From an uncultured Roseibium sp. (GTDB taxonomy: Bacteria; Pseudomonadota; Alphaproteobacteria; Rhizobiales; Stappiaceae), in contig NZ_CANLVF010000001.1 of NCBI RefSeq assembly GCF_947494555.1, positions 1,674,001 to 1,738,000 on the forward strand: a DNA stretch of 64,000 nt, written 5' to 3'. A program made the position numbers and the translations under genes. This document shows positions 1 to 8,913 of the stretch, piece by piece. The first letter of the stretch is position 1, and each line of letters starts with the position of its first letter. The notes beneath the pieces are model-generated. The model had not been told where the DNA came from. It saw nothing but the letters and a program-made list of their open reading frames with translations, and made no database searches.

Positions 1-551
1 ATGTGACCGGTGCAGAAACTGCCAAATTCGTTAAAGCTAAAAAAGCAAATGCACAAAGCATTAGTCGTATTAGATTCACAATTGCCCCCAATGCGTAAGT
101 AGAATTACAACTTGCAGCACCTCACTAGCGTAATGGTTGCAATGGGTCAAGAGCATTAACTCGCGAAAAAGTTGCGGAATGTCTGAGCGTTTCAGTACTC
201 AATTCGAGAAGCAAGTTTGCCCGCAAAGAACTCTTTTCTAAAACTACCGAGTCAAGATTCTCGACTGACCCGTCAGCCCTGCTTAATAAGGAGGTTCCGT
301 CCATAAAAGGCGGCTTGATGCGTGTTTATCTAATAGTTCCTAGTCGGGTCATTCGTACAACGCAATACTGACAACATTACTGTTGAGCCAAAGCCTACAA
401 AGCATGACGAAAAACGGTTCGATCGAAATAGGCCAAAAAAGAAATAGACCTGATCGTGGCTTTGAGTTTTGACGCAGTTTTTGCGTGCAAGCCACCTTGT
501 ATCGTTTGACCTTAATAATTGGCCGTCTTTTCAATAACATACAGTATGAAA
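1..551. other. Mostly non-coding 5' edge
   Basis: No convincing gene is visible here. A short open stretch on the plus strand at 3-98 runs off the left edge and ends in TAA. It encodes about 31 residues rich in Ala and Lys (ending RFTIAPNA) and could be the tail of a gene lying mostly outside the window, but it is too short to judge. The rest is AT-richer than the flanking genes and shows no good reading frame with a ribosome-binding site. Confidence 0.4.
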
Positions 552-1262
552 TTAACGATTAATTTTGGCGCTAGATCTCTGTCTTCGCCATGCGGACAAG
601 CCCAAAATACCAATCCCTGCCAAAAGCACTGAGAGTGTCGTCGGCAAGGGGATAGGCGTCACACTTTTTGTGGTCTGCGCGCGCACAGTGTCAAAGGCAG
701 GTGCGTTACTTGCTTCTCTGAAAACGCGGAACACGAACTCATCAAATCCATCAGCGTCGTGCCACCCATAAATTGCAGGCAGCATCAAACCAATGTTTTC
801 CGAACCGCTCGAAACCAGGGAGCCTTCAAGCAGCGTGCTCCAGGCAATCGTGTATGGATCTCCGCCGACGACGTTGCCGGTTCCCAAGATCATTTCGAGG
901 CCGTAAAACAATTCCGCTGACGATGTGCGGATGGTGAATTTACCTTGCACGCCCGTGCCGTACATATAGTTCCCGGTAAATGGCGTTGGTCCGGCGGCAA
1001 TGCCCGGGTGACTGCTACATCCTGCAAATCCGCATCCATTGTTGTTGAAGCTGAGATTGGAACGGGAAAAAGCCATTCCGCCTTCAAAATACGGGTTCTC
1101 AGTCAGCGCCAGGTTGCTCTCAAAATCTGCCATCAGATCAACACTTGAAACCGCCGATCCGGCTCCTTTTGTGAAGACGGTTGCGGCTTGAAGAGATTGA
1201 GAGTTGATGAGTGCCAGCCCGACGAGTGACGTCATCCAGAAAACGAATTTCGAGAAGTACAT
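552..1262 (-). CDS. Secreted VPLPA/PEP-CTERM-type surface protein
   Basis: This is a predicted exported protein of 236 residues. The N-terminus from MYFSKFVF is a signal peptide ending near SLQAA. The C-terminus has the tripartite sorting signal of the PEP-CTERM/VPLPA-CTERM class: a PIPLPTT motif, a hydrophobic helix (LSVLLAGIGILGLSA) and a basic tail (WRRQRSS). In this class the tail is known to be processed by an exosortase. The body is unrecognised and has a disulfide-like CGFAGC pair. I chose the start at 1262 because the signal peptide begins there and GGGGTGGG sits just upstream; starts further upstream only add non-hydrophobic residues. A second protein of this type is at 24031-24735. 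No exosortase gene is in the window. Confidence 0.8.
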   Translation of the reverse strand: MYFSKFVFWMTSLVGLALINSQSLQAATVFTKGAGSAVSSVDLMADFESNLALTENPYFEGGMAFSRSNLSFNNNGCGFAGCSSHPGIAAGPTPFTGNYMYGTGVQGKFTIRTSSAELFYGLEMILGTGNVVGGDPYTIAWSTLLEGSLVSSGSENIGLMLPAIYGWHDADGFDEFVFRVFREASNAPAFDTVRAQTTKSVTPIPLPTTLSVLLAGIGILGLSAWRRQRSSAKINR

Positions 1263-1858
1263 AATGCCCACCCCGATTTGAAGCCTCTGATTATCGTTAA
1301 CACGCATAAAGAGCAAACTCCATATTTTGTGTTCATAGCGTGTGTCTGAGGTGCCTCGCATCCGGGACTGATGGTTTTAGCGAGACTGTTGGCCAACTAA
1401 TGAGAAGGAAACGCTTCAACAGTCTTATGGAGGGATCAGTCAGGGAGCATGGAAAGCGAAAAAAGAGAATAGGAGACAGCAAGTGTTCGAACATGTCCTT
1501 GTTGGTGCCGATGGCCCAAATTCAACCAGTTCATGCGGATTGGAGCGCTCATTGAGCCGCCAGGGCCGTTTGGATTCGGGCCATCCTAAGGGTCTTATCA
1601 ATTGAACCGGACCAGTTGATTTCAGAGCGCGAAAGTCAATGCACAGACTGAGAAAACTGTATGAAAATAAGACAAGAAAACAACGAGTTACTTGTACTAA
1701 CGGACTCTCCTCGTATGACTGGAGCAAAAAGTTGAGCGGCGGCGATTTCTGAGCAACAAAACTTGCGCTATGGAAGGATTTGCGAAATCTCCTGTACAAT
1801 GGGTGATATGCAGCCGAAGTTCTTGAAGAATCGGTTGTTTGAACGTAACGGAGACAGC
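1263..1858. other. Intergenic region upstream of crcB
   Basis: About 600 bases lie between two divergent genes and should hold both promoters. I see no RNA gene, repeat or strong hairpin. Open frames on both strands here lack ribosome-binding sites and recognisable protein features. Confidence 0.4.
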
Positions 1859-2242
1859 TTGAAACATCTTCTTCTTGTCATGCTCGGCGGTGGCATCGGC
1901 GCCGGGGTGCGGCATCTGGTGGCGCTCCTGACACTGAGGCTCTTCGGTACGGGTTTTCCGGTTGGGACGCTGACCGTCAATGTGGTCGGATCTCTGGTGA
2001 TGGGGCTTCTGATCGGGTGGCTGGTGAAGTCCGATTTTCAACATGTTCAGACTGTCCGCTATTTCATCGCAACCGGCATACTTGGCGGGTTTACGACGTT
2101 TTCCGCGTTCTCGCTGGATACTTCCGTGCTTTGGGAACGGGGCGATACGCATCTTGCGTTGATATATGTAGTCGCGTCCGTTCTTCTGTCGATCGGGGCG
2201 GTCTTTGCCGGATTGATGATTGCCCGGCAGGTGGTCACCTAA
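1859..2242 (+). CDS. crcB: Fluoride ion channel CrcB/Fluc
   Basis: CrcB/Fluc proteins are small four-helix membrane proteins that form dual-topology dimers and export fluoride. The 127-residue product has the family hallmarks: GGGIGAGVRH in helix 1, TVNVVGSLVMG in helix 2, and the GGFTTFSAFSLD segment that carries the fluoride-facing Phe residues and the central Na+ site. Four hydrophobic helices fill the whole length, which matches the family size of about 125 residues. I chose the TTG at 1859 because GGAGA lies five bases upstream and KHLLLVMLGG is the usual N-terminus; ATG codons at 1802 and 1808 would add a non-membrane extension. It sits 125 bases before rluC and may share its transcript. 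Confidence 0.9.
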   Translation: MKHLLLVMLGGGIGAGVRHLVALLTLRLFGTGFPVGTLTVNVVGSLVMGLLIGWLVKSDFQHVQTVRYFIATGILGGFTTFSAFSLDTSVLWERGDTHLALIYVVASVLLSIGAVFAGLMIARQVVT

Positions 2243-2367
2243 GTTTCCCTTCCAATCCGGACTGTTTGAGCCTATACGCTCCGGGAAGAATATTTGTGCG
2301 GCGCCATTGTCCCGCATGCCCGGTTGACAGCGATCCATTCCGGTCCGCAGCCCGATTTGAGAAAAAC

Positions 2368-3387
2368 ATGTCCGCGATTGAACAAAAACATGTAACCGCA
2401 GATGAAGCGGGCATGCGCCTAGACCGTTGGTTCAAGGCGCATTATCCGGGTCTCGGATTCGGACGGCTGCAGAAATTGCTCCGTACCGGGCAAGTGCGGG
2501 TTGACGGCAAGCGCGCAGAAGCCAACACGCGCATCGCCAAGGGCCAGATGATCCGGATCCCGCCGCTCGGTGTCGAACTGCCCGCGGATGACAAGAAAAA
2601 CGCCAGGCCCAAATCCACCAAACTGATTGCCGATGACCGCAAGGCGATTGAAGAGATGCTGCTCTTCGAAGACAATCAGGTGATGGTTTTGAACAAACCT
2701 GCAGGTCTCGCGGTCCAAGGCGGGTCAGGGCTCAAGCGGCATCTTGATGGCATGCTGGAGGCCTTTACAGACCGGAAGGGCAACAAGCCGCGTCTCGTCC
2801 ACCGCCTCGACCGTGAAACTTCGGGCATCATCCTGGTCGCCCGCACGCGGCAAGCCGCTCAGGAGCTGACAAAGGCGTTCCGGCATCGCAACACCCGGAA
2901 AATCTACTGGACCATGCTGGCGGGTGTTCCGAAACCGAAGCAAGGCCGCATTTCGACGTTCCTGGCACGAAGCGAGGGCGAGGAGCGGATGCGCGTGACC
3001 CGGCAGGGGGAGGATGATGCCCAGCACGCGGTCTCGCTCTATTCCGTCTTTGAGCAATCGGCGCAGAAACTCTCCTGGGTCACGATGAAGCCAGTGACCG
3101 GACGAACGCACCAGTTAAGGGCCCATGCCGCCCATATCGGCCATCCGATTATCGGGGATGACAAGTATTTCAACATCGAGAACTGGGAGCTGCCCGGCGG
3201 CATTCAAAATCGGCTGCATCTGCTCGCGCGCCGGATCGTCATTCCGCATCCGTCCGGCCACGGCATGATCGACGTTTCCGCACCGTTGCCGCCGCACATG
3301 CAACAAACGTGGAACCTCCTGGGGTTCGATGCACGCGACTACGATCCGGAAGCCGACGACCCGGACGAGACGCTGATCAGGCGTTGA
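2368..3387 (+). CDS. rluC: 23S rRNA pseudouridine synthase, RluC type
   Basis: RluC isomerises specific uridines of 23S rRNA to pseudouridine. The 339-residue protein starts with an S4 RNA-binding domain (MRLDRWFKAHYPGL to RIPP, roughly residues 15-70). The catalytic RluA-type domain follows, with NKPAGLAVQGG and the motif HRLDRETSGI whose Asp148 is the expected nucleophile. GRTHQLRAHAAHIGHPIIGD is the conserved C-terminal motif. Start 2368 places ATG just before the S4 domain. The open frame continues further upstream, but there it overlaps crcB in another frame and has no domain. Its stop is only 11 bases from the end of the convergent kinase gene. RluC rather than RluD is inferred from overall form only. 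Confidence 0.88.
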   Translation: MSAIEQKHVTADEAGMRLDRWFKAHYPGLGFGRLQKLLRTGQVRVDGKRAEANTRIAKGQMIRIPPLGVELPADDKKNARPKSTKLIADDRKAIEEMLLFEDNQVMVLNKPAGLAVQGGSGLKRHLDGMLEAFTDRKGNKPRLVHRLDRETSGIILVARTRQAAQELTKAFRHRNTRKIYWTMLAGVPKPKQGRISTFLARSEGEERMRVTRQGEDDAQHAVSLYSVFEQSAQKLSWVTMKPVTGRTHQLRAHAAHIGHPIIGDDKYFNIENWELPGGIQNRLHLLARRIVIPHPSGHGMIDVSAPLPPHMQQTWNLLGFDARDYDPEADDPDETLIRR

Positions 3388-3398
3388 ACCCGGTCAAG

Positions 3399-3902
3399 CT
3401 ATTGTTCGTCCCGTCCCGGTTTGTATAGGCGGACGTTGAAGCCTTCGGCATCTGTCGGTGGCTGAAAGTGTCTGCTGATCCTGTCGAACTGCTCATCTGA
3501 CACCTGAAATTCGTGCGTTCCCGCAGCATTGCGCGCTCGAAGCCTTTGTTTGCAGATTTCGTCCGGGACATCGATCAGATGCAATTCGTGACGGCAGTCG
3601 GCCGCTTCGTATATCCGGCGCGTCCATTCCCGTGTTTCCACCGTGTTGGCGGCGAAATCGAGAACCACCGATAAACCGGCGCGCAAGAGCGTCACGACAT
3701 GCGGCTCCAGTGTCGTTCTAAGCATCGCGGAGTATTTGACGTAGTCGGACAGTGTTTCGAGATGATCCGAATAAAGACCCTTCAGCCAGACATCTTCCGA
3801 AAGGAGAACAGTGCCTGGAACAGCCGCCAGTGAACGGGCCAGCGTCGATTTTCCGGAGGCCACCTTGCCGCAAATGAGATGCAGCATTGCTCCCTTGCTC
3901 AT
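3399..3902 (-). CDS. P-loop ATPase/kinase-like protein (AAA_33 type)
   Basis: The 167-residue protein opens with a Walker A loop GKVASGKST at residues 12-20. The sequence LSEDVWLKGLY follows, which in zeta-toxin/AAA_33-type small kinases lies in the substrate-binding region. VVLDFAANTVETR corresponds to the second strand with its acidic residue, and the Arg-rich lid QRLRARN is near residue 120. Such proteins phosphorylate small molecules or are of unknown specificity, and no substrate can be assigned. ATG at 3902 is preceded by AAGGAG. It is a single gene, convergent with rluC. Confidence 0.75.
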   Translation of the reverse strand: MSKGAMLHLICGKVASGKSTLARSLAAVPGTVLLSEDVWLKGLYSDHLETLSDYVKYSAMLRTTLEPHVVTLLRAGLSVVLDFAANTVETREWTRRIYEAADCRHELHLIDVPDEICKQRLRARNAAGTHEFQVSDEQFDRISRHFQPPTDAEGFNVRLYKPGRDEQ

Positions 3903-3963
3903 GTGTCTGCCCGCTCCTTAGGCCGGTGAAGCACACAATTACCTGCATGCGGATGGTGGGATG

Positions 3964-4134
3964 TCAAAACCCTTGAAAAAGCGCGCTCAGTATCACGGTG
4001 AGAAACGTGACCACACCTACGCCGGCAACAAGCTTCCAGGCATCAGAGCGCTTCTTGAGACCTGGCCAGCCAAGCGGTTTGATCACCTGGATCGCGGCAA
4101 TCAGGATCAGCAGCACAGCCAGTATCTTGGTCAA
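3964..4134 (-). CDS. Small two-helix membrane protein (56 aa)
   Basis: A 56-residue reading frame starts at TTG 4134 with GGAG seven bases upstream. It encodes a hydrophobic helix (MTKILAVLLILIAAIQVI), a short basic loop containing KPLGWPGLKKRSDAWK, and a second helix (LVAGVGVVTFLTVILSALF). The loop with its Pro/Gly/Trp pattern and the two clean helices look like a real conserved inner-membrane miniprotein. It lies between the kinase and the DUF2778 gene on the same strand, 66 bases downstream of the latter. I do not know its function. Confidence 0.6.
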   Translation of the reverse strand: MTKILAVLLILIAAIQVIKPLGWPGLKKRSDAWKLVAGVGVVTFLTVILSALFQGF

Positions 4135-4200
4135 TGAAGGGCTCCGGACAGAACGGTAACGTATCCGCTCTAAACAATCTGCCGCCGGACCGCAACCCGT

Positions 4201-5520
4201 CTAGGTTCCGGTGCTGCGATTGAGCGCTGCCATGTATTTCGGAAGCTTGTCCATGGAAGGAACCACGATGATTTTTTTGACCTTGCCGGCTTTGAACGCC
4301 TTCAGGAATTTGTTGTAGTCCTTGAAAGCGACGCACCCATGCGATCCGTTCGTACGGCGCAGGAGGGGCGAGTGGGCGAGCATACCGTCTCTGCCCTTCA
4401 TAGCTGCCAGATCACGCGGTAGCATTCTGACGGCTTCAACACCGTGAAAGCGCCGCTCACGCATCCTCAGATCGTAGATATTCGGGGGAGTCGGTCCGAG
4501 GTTTCTCACGTGGGAATATTTAGGATTGTCCTTCCGGTGGCCAATGCCTGAATGCGCCTCAAGTTTGGTACCGTCGGGCATATGCACCGTTGCGGCACTG
4601 ATATCGTATACAGCGATACCGCTGCCACGCCCGGGAAGTCCGCCTTTCAGGCCGCTAAAGAGTTTGCCGATACCGTTGAATGCGCCGTTTTTTTCCTCTT
4701 CAGGATTCCCGGGTGTGGCATAGGCGAGGACGGGCTGTGCCGATCGAACCGGAGCGCTGTTCCGCTCTTGCGCGACCGCGGCTGTTCGAACCGGTATGTC
4801 AGGCTTTGTGCCGGGGATTGGCGTCGACAGCGTTTCATTCCGGGGAATCGAGCCGGTAATTTCGTTGTCGAGAGGGGTGTCTCCCGGCAGCGATGCAGCG
4901 ATGTCCGGATCCGATTGCCGATCTGCTTCCAACGCCGTTGCCTCGCCAAGTGCAGCAACTTCCAAAGTCGCGTCGTCGAGAGGTGAGGGTACTGATGGGG
5001 CAGCGCCACGTGCCGCGGCATTGCCAGCTGCAAGTTGCCTGGGGGCAGCGTTTTCCTTGCGCGCGGTGTCGATGTATCGCGCAAATCTCAGATGCGTGAG
5101 TTTCGCGGTGAGCTTGATGCGGGCAACGCTTCTTGCTTGTGCGTGCGAATGCGCGCGAGCGGCCTTTTGGAACACATCGTGCGCATCCGGCGTGGCGCTC
5201 GGTGATGAGGTGGAGGACCTGGGTGCAGGTTCAGCAGTCTTTGGCCCACCGGGTGTTGACGAAGTGCTTATCCCGTTAGTCACAGCAACAGGGTGGGTTT
5301 GCCGTTCGTTCATGCTGTGTGCCAGCTTCAGGTGCCGCTGATCGTCAACGGACAGAGAATGATGAGATGGTGTTTCTTTCTGGCCGAACAGGGTCAAAGA
5401 TGCCGCGGCGCCGGCAAGTCCGATGGCCAGGACTGCGATCAAAACAGCGAATGACCGCTCTTCCTTAAACGTCCTGGCACGTTTCTTCAGGCTTTTTGCC
5501 GGTGTTTTCAATCGCATCAA
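4201..5520 (-). CDS. DUF2778 (Tlde1-like) L,D-transpeptidase-fold protein
   Basis: The 439-residue protein has one N-terminal membrane helix (about residues 24-45, FAVLIAVLAIGLAGAAASL) after a basic cytoplasmic tail. A long Pro/Ser/Ala-rich periplasmic linker follows (to about residue 290), then a C-terminal DUF2778 domain. That domain shows AVYDISAATVHMPDGTKLEAH, GPTPPNIYDLRMRERRFHG and the catalytic motif HSPLLRRTNGSHGCVAF with the Cys of L,D-transpeptidases. Some DUF2778 proteins (Tlde1) are secreted type VI effectors that attack peptidoglycan. Chromosomal alphaproteobacterial versions like this one, with a membrane anchor, are more likely housekeeping cell-wall enzymes. Two adjacent ATG codons (5520, 5517) are possible starts. 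Confidence 0.8.
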   Translation of the reverse strand: MMRLKTPAKSLKKRARTFKEERSFAVLIAVLAIGLAGAAASLTLFGQKETPSHHSLSVDDQRHLKLAHSMNERQTHPVAVTNGISTSSTPGGPKTAEPAPRSSTSSPSATPDAHDVFQKAARAHSHAQARSVARIKLTAKLTHLRFARYIDTARKENAAPRQLAAGNAAARGAAPSVPSPLDDATLEVAALGEATALEADRQSDPDIAASLPGDTPLDNEITGSIPRNETLSTPIPGTKPDIPVRTAAVAQERNSAPVRSAQPVLAYATPGNPEEEKNGAFNGIGKLFSGLKGGLPGRGSGIAVYDISAATVHMPDGTKLEAHSGIGHRKDNPKYSHVRNLGPTPPNIYDLRMRERRFHGVEAVRMLPRDLAAMKGRDGMLAHSPLLRRTNGSHGCVAFKDYNKFLKAFKAGKVKKIIVVPSMDKLPKYMAALNRSTGT

Positions 5521-5916
5521 CGCACAACCACCCTACTGGCCGCAGCAGGTAACGCTCCGGTCTCAATCACTTTCAGTTTGGCGACAAACAGTCCCAATTG
5601 TCCGCGCCCACCCAGGCACTAGTATCCGGCGTTATGGTAACCGGCCGGTTTACGAACATGGTTAACGAAACCTTGCGCACGCGGACCCGAAAAACATCAT
5701 AAAGAGGCAAATTTCGGGCGTTCGCGCTTAAAACCGGTTATCCAAAGAATGGGGGAGTTGCGAGGGCAGCCTGTGGAATTCGTGATGGCACAGTAAACCG
5801 CGTCCAAGTTGCTCCGATCAAAGGAAAGAATTGGTCTTGAAAGGGCTCGGGCTCTTGACCCGCACTGGAAAACCCTTCACATGCGAGCCATCAGCTGAAC
5901 AGGCAAAAGGCTCCCG
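5521..5916. other. Divergent intergenic region
   Basis: About 400 bases separate the divergent DUF2778 and HAD genes and should carry both promoters. I see no RNA gene, no repeat and no supported small gene. Confidence 0.4.
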
Positions 5917-6597
5917 ATGTATTTGATCATTTTTGACGTCGACGGCACGCTGGTCGACAGTCAGGACACGATTTTCCACGGTCTTCAGGTCGGGTTTGAA
6001 GCGGTGGGTCTTCCCATGCCCGACCGCAAGACGGCCTTGTCCATCGTCGGGAGGTCGCTTGAAGAAGCATTTACGGATCTCGTCGGAGAAGGGCACCTTG
6101 AGAAAGTGCCGGCGATGGCCGATGCATACCGGCAGGCGAAGTGGGCAAGGCGCGCGGAAGGGCTTGAAATCGATCCACTCTATCCCGGTGCGAGAGAGGC
6201 AATCGAGCGATTGCATAAGCGGGACGAATTTCTGCTCGGCATTGCGACAGGCAAAGCGTTGCGCGGTGTCAGGCACATGCAGGAAACGCACGATCTGCAC
6301 GGCAAGTTCGTGACGATCCAGACAGCTGACACGTCCCCCTCCAAACCGCATCCGGACATGATCGAACGGGCCTTGTCGGAGACAGGTGTGCTCCCGGAGA
6401 TGGCTGTCATGATCGGTGACACGGGTTTTGATATGAAGATGGCAAAAGCTGCTGGTATTCACGCCATTGGTGTCACCTGGGGGTACCACGATCATTCAAG
6501 GCTCGCTCAGGAAGGAGCAAACCGGATCATTCATGGGTTTGAACACCTGGACAAGGCCCTGAAAGATGTCTTGAAATTTGACGAGGTAACAGTGTGA
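5917..6597 (+). CDS. HAD-superfamily hydrolase, phosphoglycolate phosphatase-like
   Basis: This is a 226-residue haloacid dehalogenase-like phosphatase. Motif I is FDVDGTLVDS with nucleophile Asp7 and acid/base Asp9. Motif II is ATGKA, motif III is the Lys of PSKPHP, and motif IV is MIGDTGFDMKMAKAAG. The helical cap between motifs I and II makes it subclass IA. Substrate is not determinable. Its stop TGA overlaps the ATG of the ATP12 gene by one base (TGATG), so the two are translationally coupled, an arrangement familiar in alphaproteobacteria. Confidence 0.85.
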   Translation: MYLIIFDVDGTLVDSQDTIFHGLQVGFEAVGLPMPDRKTALSIVGRSLEEAFTDLVGEGHLEKVPAMADAYRQAKWARRAEGLEIDPLYPGAREAIERLHKRDEFLLGIATGKALRGVRHMQETHDLHGKFVTIQTADTSPSKPHPDMIERALSETGVLPEMAVMIGDTGFDMKMAKAAGIHAIGVTWGYHDHSRLAQEGANRIIHGFEHLDKALKDVLKFDEVTV

Positions 6598-7370
6598 TGC
6601 GCGACTTTCTTGAAACCTTGCATGAAGAAGTGGCCAAGGATCCTGAACAGCGTGCACGCGAGCTGTCCAGACGTGAACTGCCGAAGCGCTTCTATAAGGA
6701 AGCATCCCATGTTTTTGCTGACGAGGGCTTTGCAATTGCGCTGGACGGCCGCACGGTGAAAACGCCGGGCAAAACAACGCTAACCTTGCCCAATGAAGTT
6801 GTTGCAGCTGCGGTAGCGGCTGAATGGGCGGCGCAGGAAACCGTCATCAATCCCGCCACGATGCCTTTGACCCGGATTGCCAATTCGGCGCAGGACGCCG
6901 TGGCAAATCGCTTCGATGAAGTGGCAGACGACATTGTCTTGTTTGCCGGCAATGATGCGCTCTGCTACCGGGCCGATGATCCCGAAAGCCTGGTCGATAC
7001 ACAGCGCCGTCTCTGGGACCCGGTTGTTGACTGGGCCGGAAATCTTCTCGGAGGACGGTTTGTCTTGATCGAAGGTGTTATTCACGCGGCGCAGTCCGAC
7101 GAGGTGCTTGCAGGCTACAAAGGGCGCATATCGGGCGAAACGCCGCTGCGCCTTGCAGCGCTGCACACCGCGACAAGCTTGACCGGTTCGGCCATTCTGG
7201 CTCTTGCCGTACTCGAAGGTTACCTGAACGCGGACGCAGCCTGGACAGCGGCACATGTTGAAGAGGACTTCAACATCGAGCGCTGGGGAGAGGACGCGGA
7301 AGCCGTTCAGATCCGTGCGTACAAGCGAACCGAGTTCGATGCAGCAGTCCTGGTCCTTGAACATACCTGA
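6597..7370 (+). CDS. ATP12 family F1-ATPase assembly chaperone
   Basis: The mitochondrial ATP12 protein chaperones the F1 alpha subunit during ATP synthase assembly, and alphaproteobacteria carry the ancestral form. The 257-residue product has the family N-terminus RRELPKRFYKEASH, then the conserved GRTVKTPGKTTLTLP block, EWAAQETVINPATMPLTRIAN, and LCYRADDPESLV near the middle. The C-terminus has the GYLNADAAWTAAHVEEDFNIERWGE-type helix that helps bind the client. ATG at 6597 is chosen over the adjacent GTG 6594 because it overlaps the upstream stop. It is convergent with mgtE. Confidence 0.88.
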   Translation: MRDFLETLHEEVAKDPEQRARELSRRELPKRFYKEASHVFADEGFAIALDGRTVKTPGKTTLTLPNEVVAAAVAAEWAAQETVINPATMPLTRIANSAQDAVANRFDEVADDIVLFAGNDALCYRADDPESLVDTQRRLWDPVVDWAGNLLGGRFVLIEGVIHAAQSDEVLAGYKGRISGETPLRLAALHTATSLTGSAILALAVLEGYLNADAAWTAAHVEEDFNIERWGEDAEAVQIRAYKRTEFDAAVLVLEHT

Positions 7371-7415
7371 CGGCGCTGCTTCCAGCAAAAAAATGCTGCT
7401 TTAGGCCCATTTCGC

Positions 7416-8837
7416 TCACGCCATATAGAATGTCGTTGCCATCAAAAAGAAGATGAGCACGCCGAGTACGTCGTTTGACGATGTAATGAAGACGCCGATC
7501 GCCATAGCGGGATCGATGCCTATCTTGTCGAGAATGATGGGAACGGTTGCGCCGACCATCGCAGCAAGCGTGGTTACGCATAGCAGAGACAATGAAGTGG
7601 CAAGCGCCAGGCTGCCGGGCGCTTCGAGCGGAACGATCAGGGACGCGATCAGCACCAGAGCGCCCAGGATGACGCCCGCAATCGCGCCATTGAAAAGAGC
7701 GGCGACAAATTCTTTCATGAGCCGAAAAACAATGTCGCCGGACCAGAGAGCACCCGTGGCAATACCCTGCACGGCGACCGCCGAGGCTTGAAGCCCCGCG
7801 TTGCCGGCCATGGACATGGTCACCGGGATAAATGCAGCCAGGATGGCGGCCTCGGCAAGCTGGTCTTCGTAAGAGCCGACCACGGTCGCTGCAACGCTTG
7901 CACCGACCAGACCTGCAAGCAACCAAGGAAGGCGGCCGCGCACAATTCTGAAAATGGTGTCGTCGGAGCGCGCCTCACCGGAGACACCGCTCATGAGCAG
8001 CATGTCCTCGTTCGCCTCGTCGGCGGCAATCCTCGTCAGCTGTTTTGGCGTTATCCGGCCGACGAGTTGCCCGTTGCCGCTGACCACGGGAACCGTGCGC
8101 ATGTCTCTTTTGCGGGCAAGGCGGAGAACCTCTTCCTGATCGGTGTCCGCCGAAACAGCGATCACGTCCCTGTTCATGAGTTTCCTGAGCGGAACATCTC
8201 CCTGGGCAAGCAGAAGTCTGCCAACCTCGACCGTGCCGGTCAGCTTTCCGTTCGCATCGGTGACGTAAACCGTGAAAACTTTCCGGATGCGGCCGGCTTC
8301 TTCGCGCATCTGCTCTACAGCTTCATCTGCGGTGCAGTCCTCGCGCAGCGCCACGAACTTGCTCGCCATGACCCGCCCGGCCGTATCGTCCGCATAAAAG
8401 CCCCTTGTCGCGATATCTTCGACATCAGGAAGACGCGCAATCAACTCGTCGGCAACGTCGTCCGGAAACTCGTTGAGAATTTCGATCGCGTCTTCAGGAT
8501 CGATGCCGGCGAGAATATCGCGAAACTGCTCGAGCGTTGATTCTTCCATCAGGATCGAGCGGAACTCCGGCCGCAGTTCGGCGACCACCTTTATCGATGG
8601 ATTGGCGGGCAGCCACTGGAAAAGCTTACGGGCGTGCTTGAGCCGCAACCTTGTTAGCAATTGCATGACATCGATCGGGTCCCAACGCTTTAGCAACTCG
8701 ACAATCTGAGCGCGCTGGCCCACCTTGATCATGTCTCTGATGGCTTTGAGCGTATCGTCGTTTGCGTCCAGCGGTTCCTGCGACGTTTCCCGCGTCCATG
8801 CGACAGGTTCGAGTTCGCTCGCGGTACTGCTGCTCAT
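7416..8837 (-). CDS. mgtE: Magnesium transporter MgtE (first copy)
   Basis: MgtE is a Mg2+-gated magnesium channel. The 473-residue protein has the N-terminal superhelical domain (to about residue 155, containing LLKRWDPIDVMQLL and GIDPEDAIEILNEFPDDVADELI). A pair of CBS domains follows (about 160-280). The C-terminal pore domain has five membrane helices, including TMSMAGNAGLQASAVAVQG, equivalent to the conserved pore segment. MgtE transporters normally close when Mg2+ occupies sites between the N, CBS and pore domains. A second, divergent MgtE is encoded at 41454-42869. The gene stands alone, 76 bases downstream of the Anbu operon on the same strand. Confidence 0.9.
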   Translation of the reverse strand: MSSSTASELEPVAWTRETSQEPLDANDDTLKAIRDMIKVGQRAQIVELLKRWDPIDVMQLLTRLRLKHARKLFQWLPANPSIKVVAELRPEFRSILMEESTLEQFRDILAGIDPEDAIEILNEFPDDVADELIARLPDVEDIATRGFYADDTAGRVMASKFVALREDCTADEAVEQMREEAGRIRKVFTVYVTDANGKLTGTVEVGRLLLAQGDVPLRKLMNRDVIAVSADTDQEEVLRLARKRDMRTVPVVSGNGQLVGRITPKQLTRIAADEANEDMLLMSGVSGEARSDDTIFRIVRGRLPWLLAGLVGASVAATVVGSYEDQLAEAAILAAFIPVTMSMAGNAGLQASAVAVQGIATGALWSGDIVFRLMKEFVAALFNGAIAGVILGALVLIASLIVPLEAPGSLALATSLSLLCVTTLAAMVGATVPIILDKIGIDPAMAIGVFITSSNDVLGVLIFFLMATTFYMA

Positions 8838-8913
8838 GTGGACACTCTCCGGATCGTCCTGTCCGCTTCTAACGACGCTTTATGACGGCTTCCTGACGGG
8901 CCATGAACGCAGC

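Noticed and set aside
349..540. Minus-strand 63-codon frame near the left edge
   Set aside because: It has no ribosome-binding site, no domain and unusual composition.
2017..2367. Upstream extension of the rluC reading frame
   Set aside because: It overlaps crcB in another frame and encodes a Cys/Arg-rich stretch before the S4 domain. ATG 2368 gives the usual family length.
7383..7398. CAGCA/TGCTG hairpin between ATP12 and mgtE
   Set aside because: The stem is only five pairs with an A-run loop and no clear T-tail, so I did not call it a terminator.
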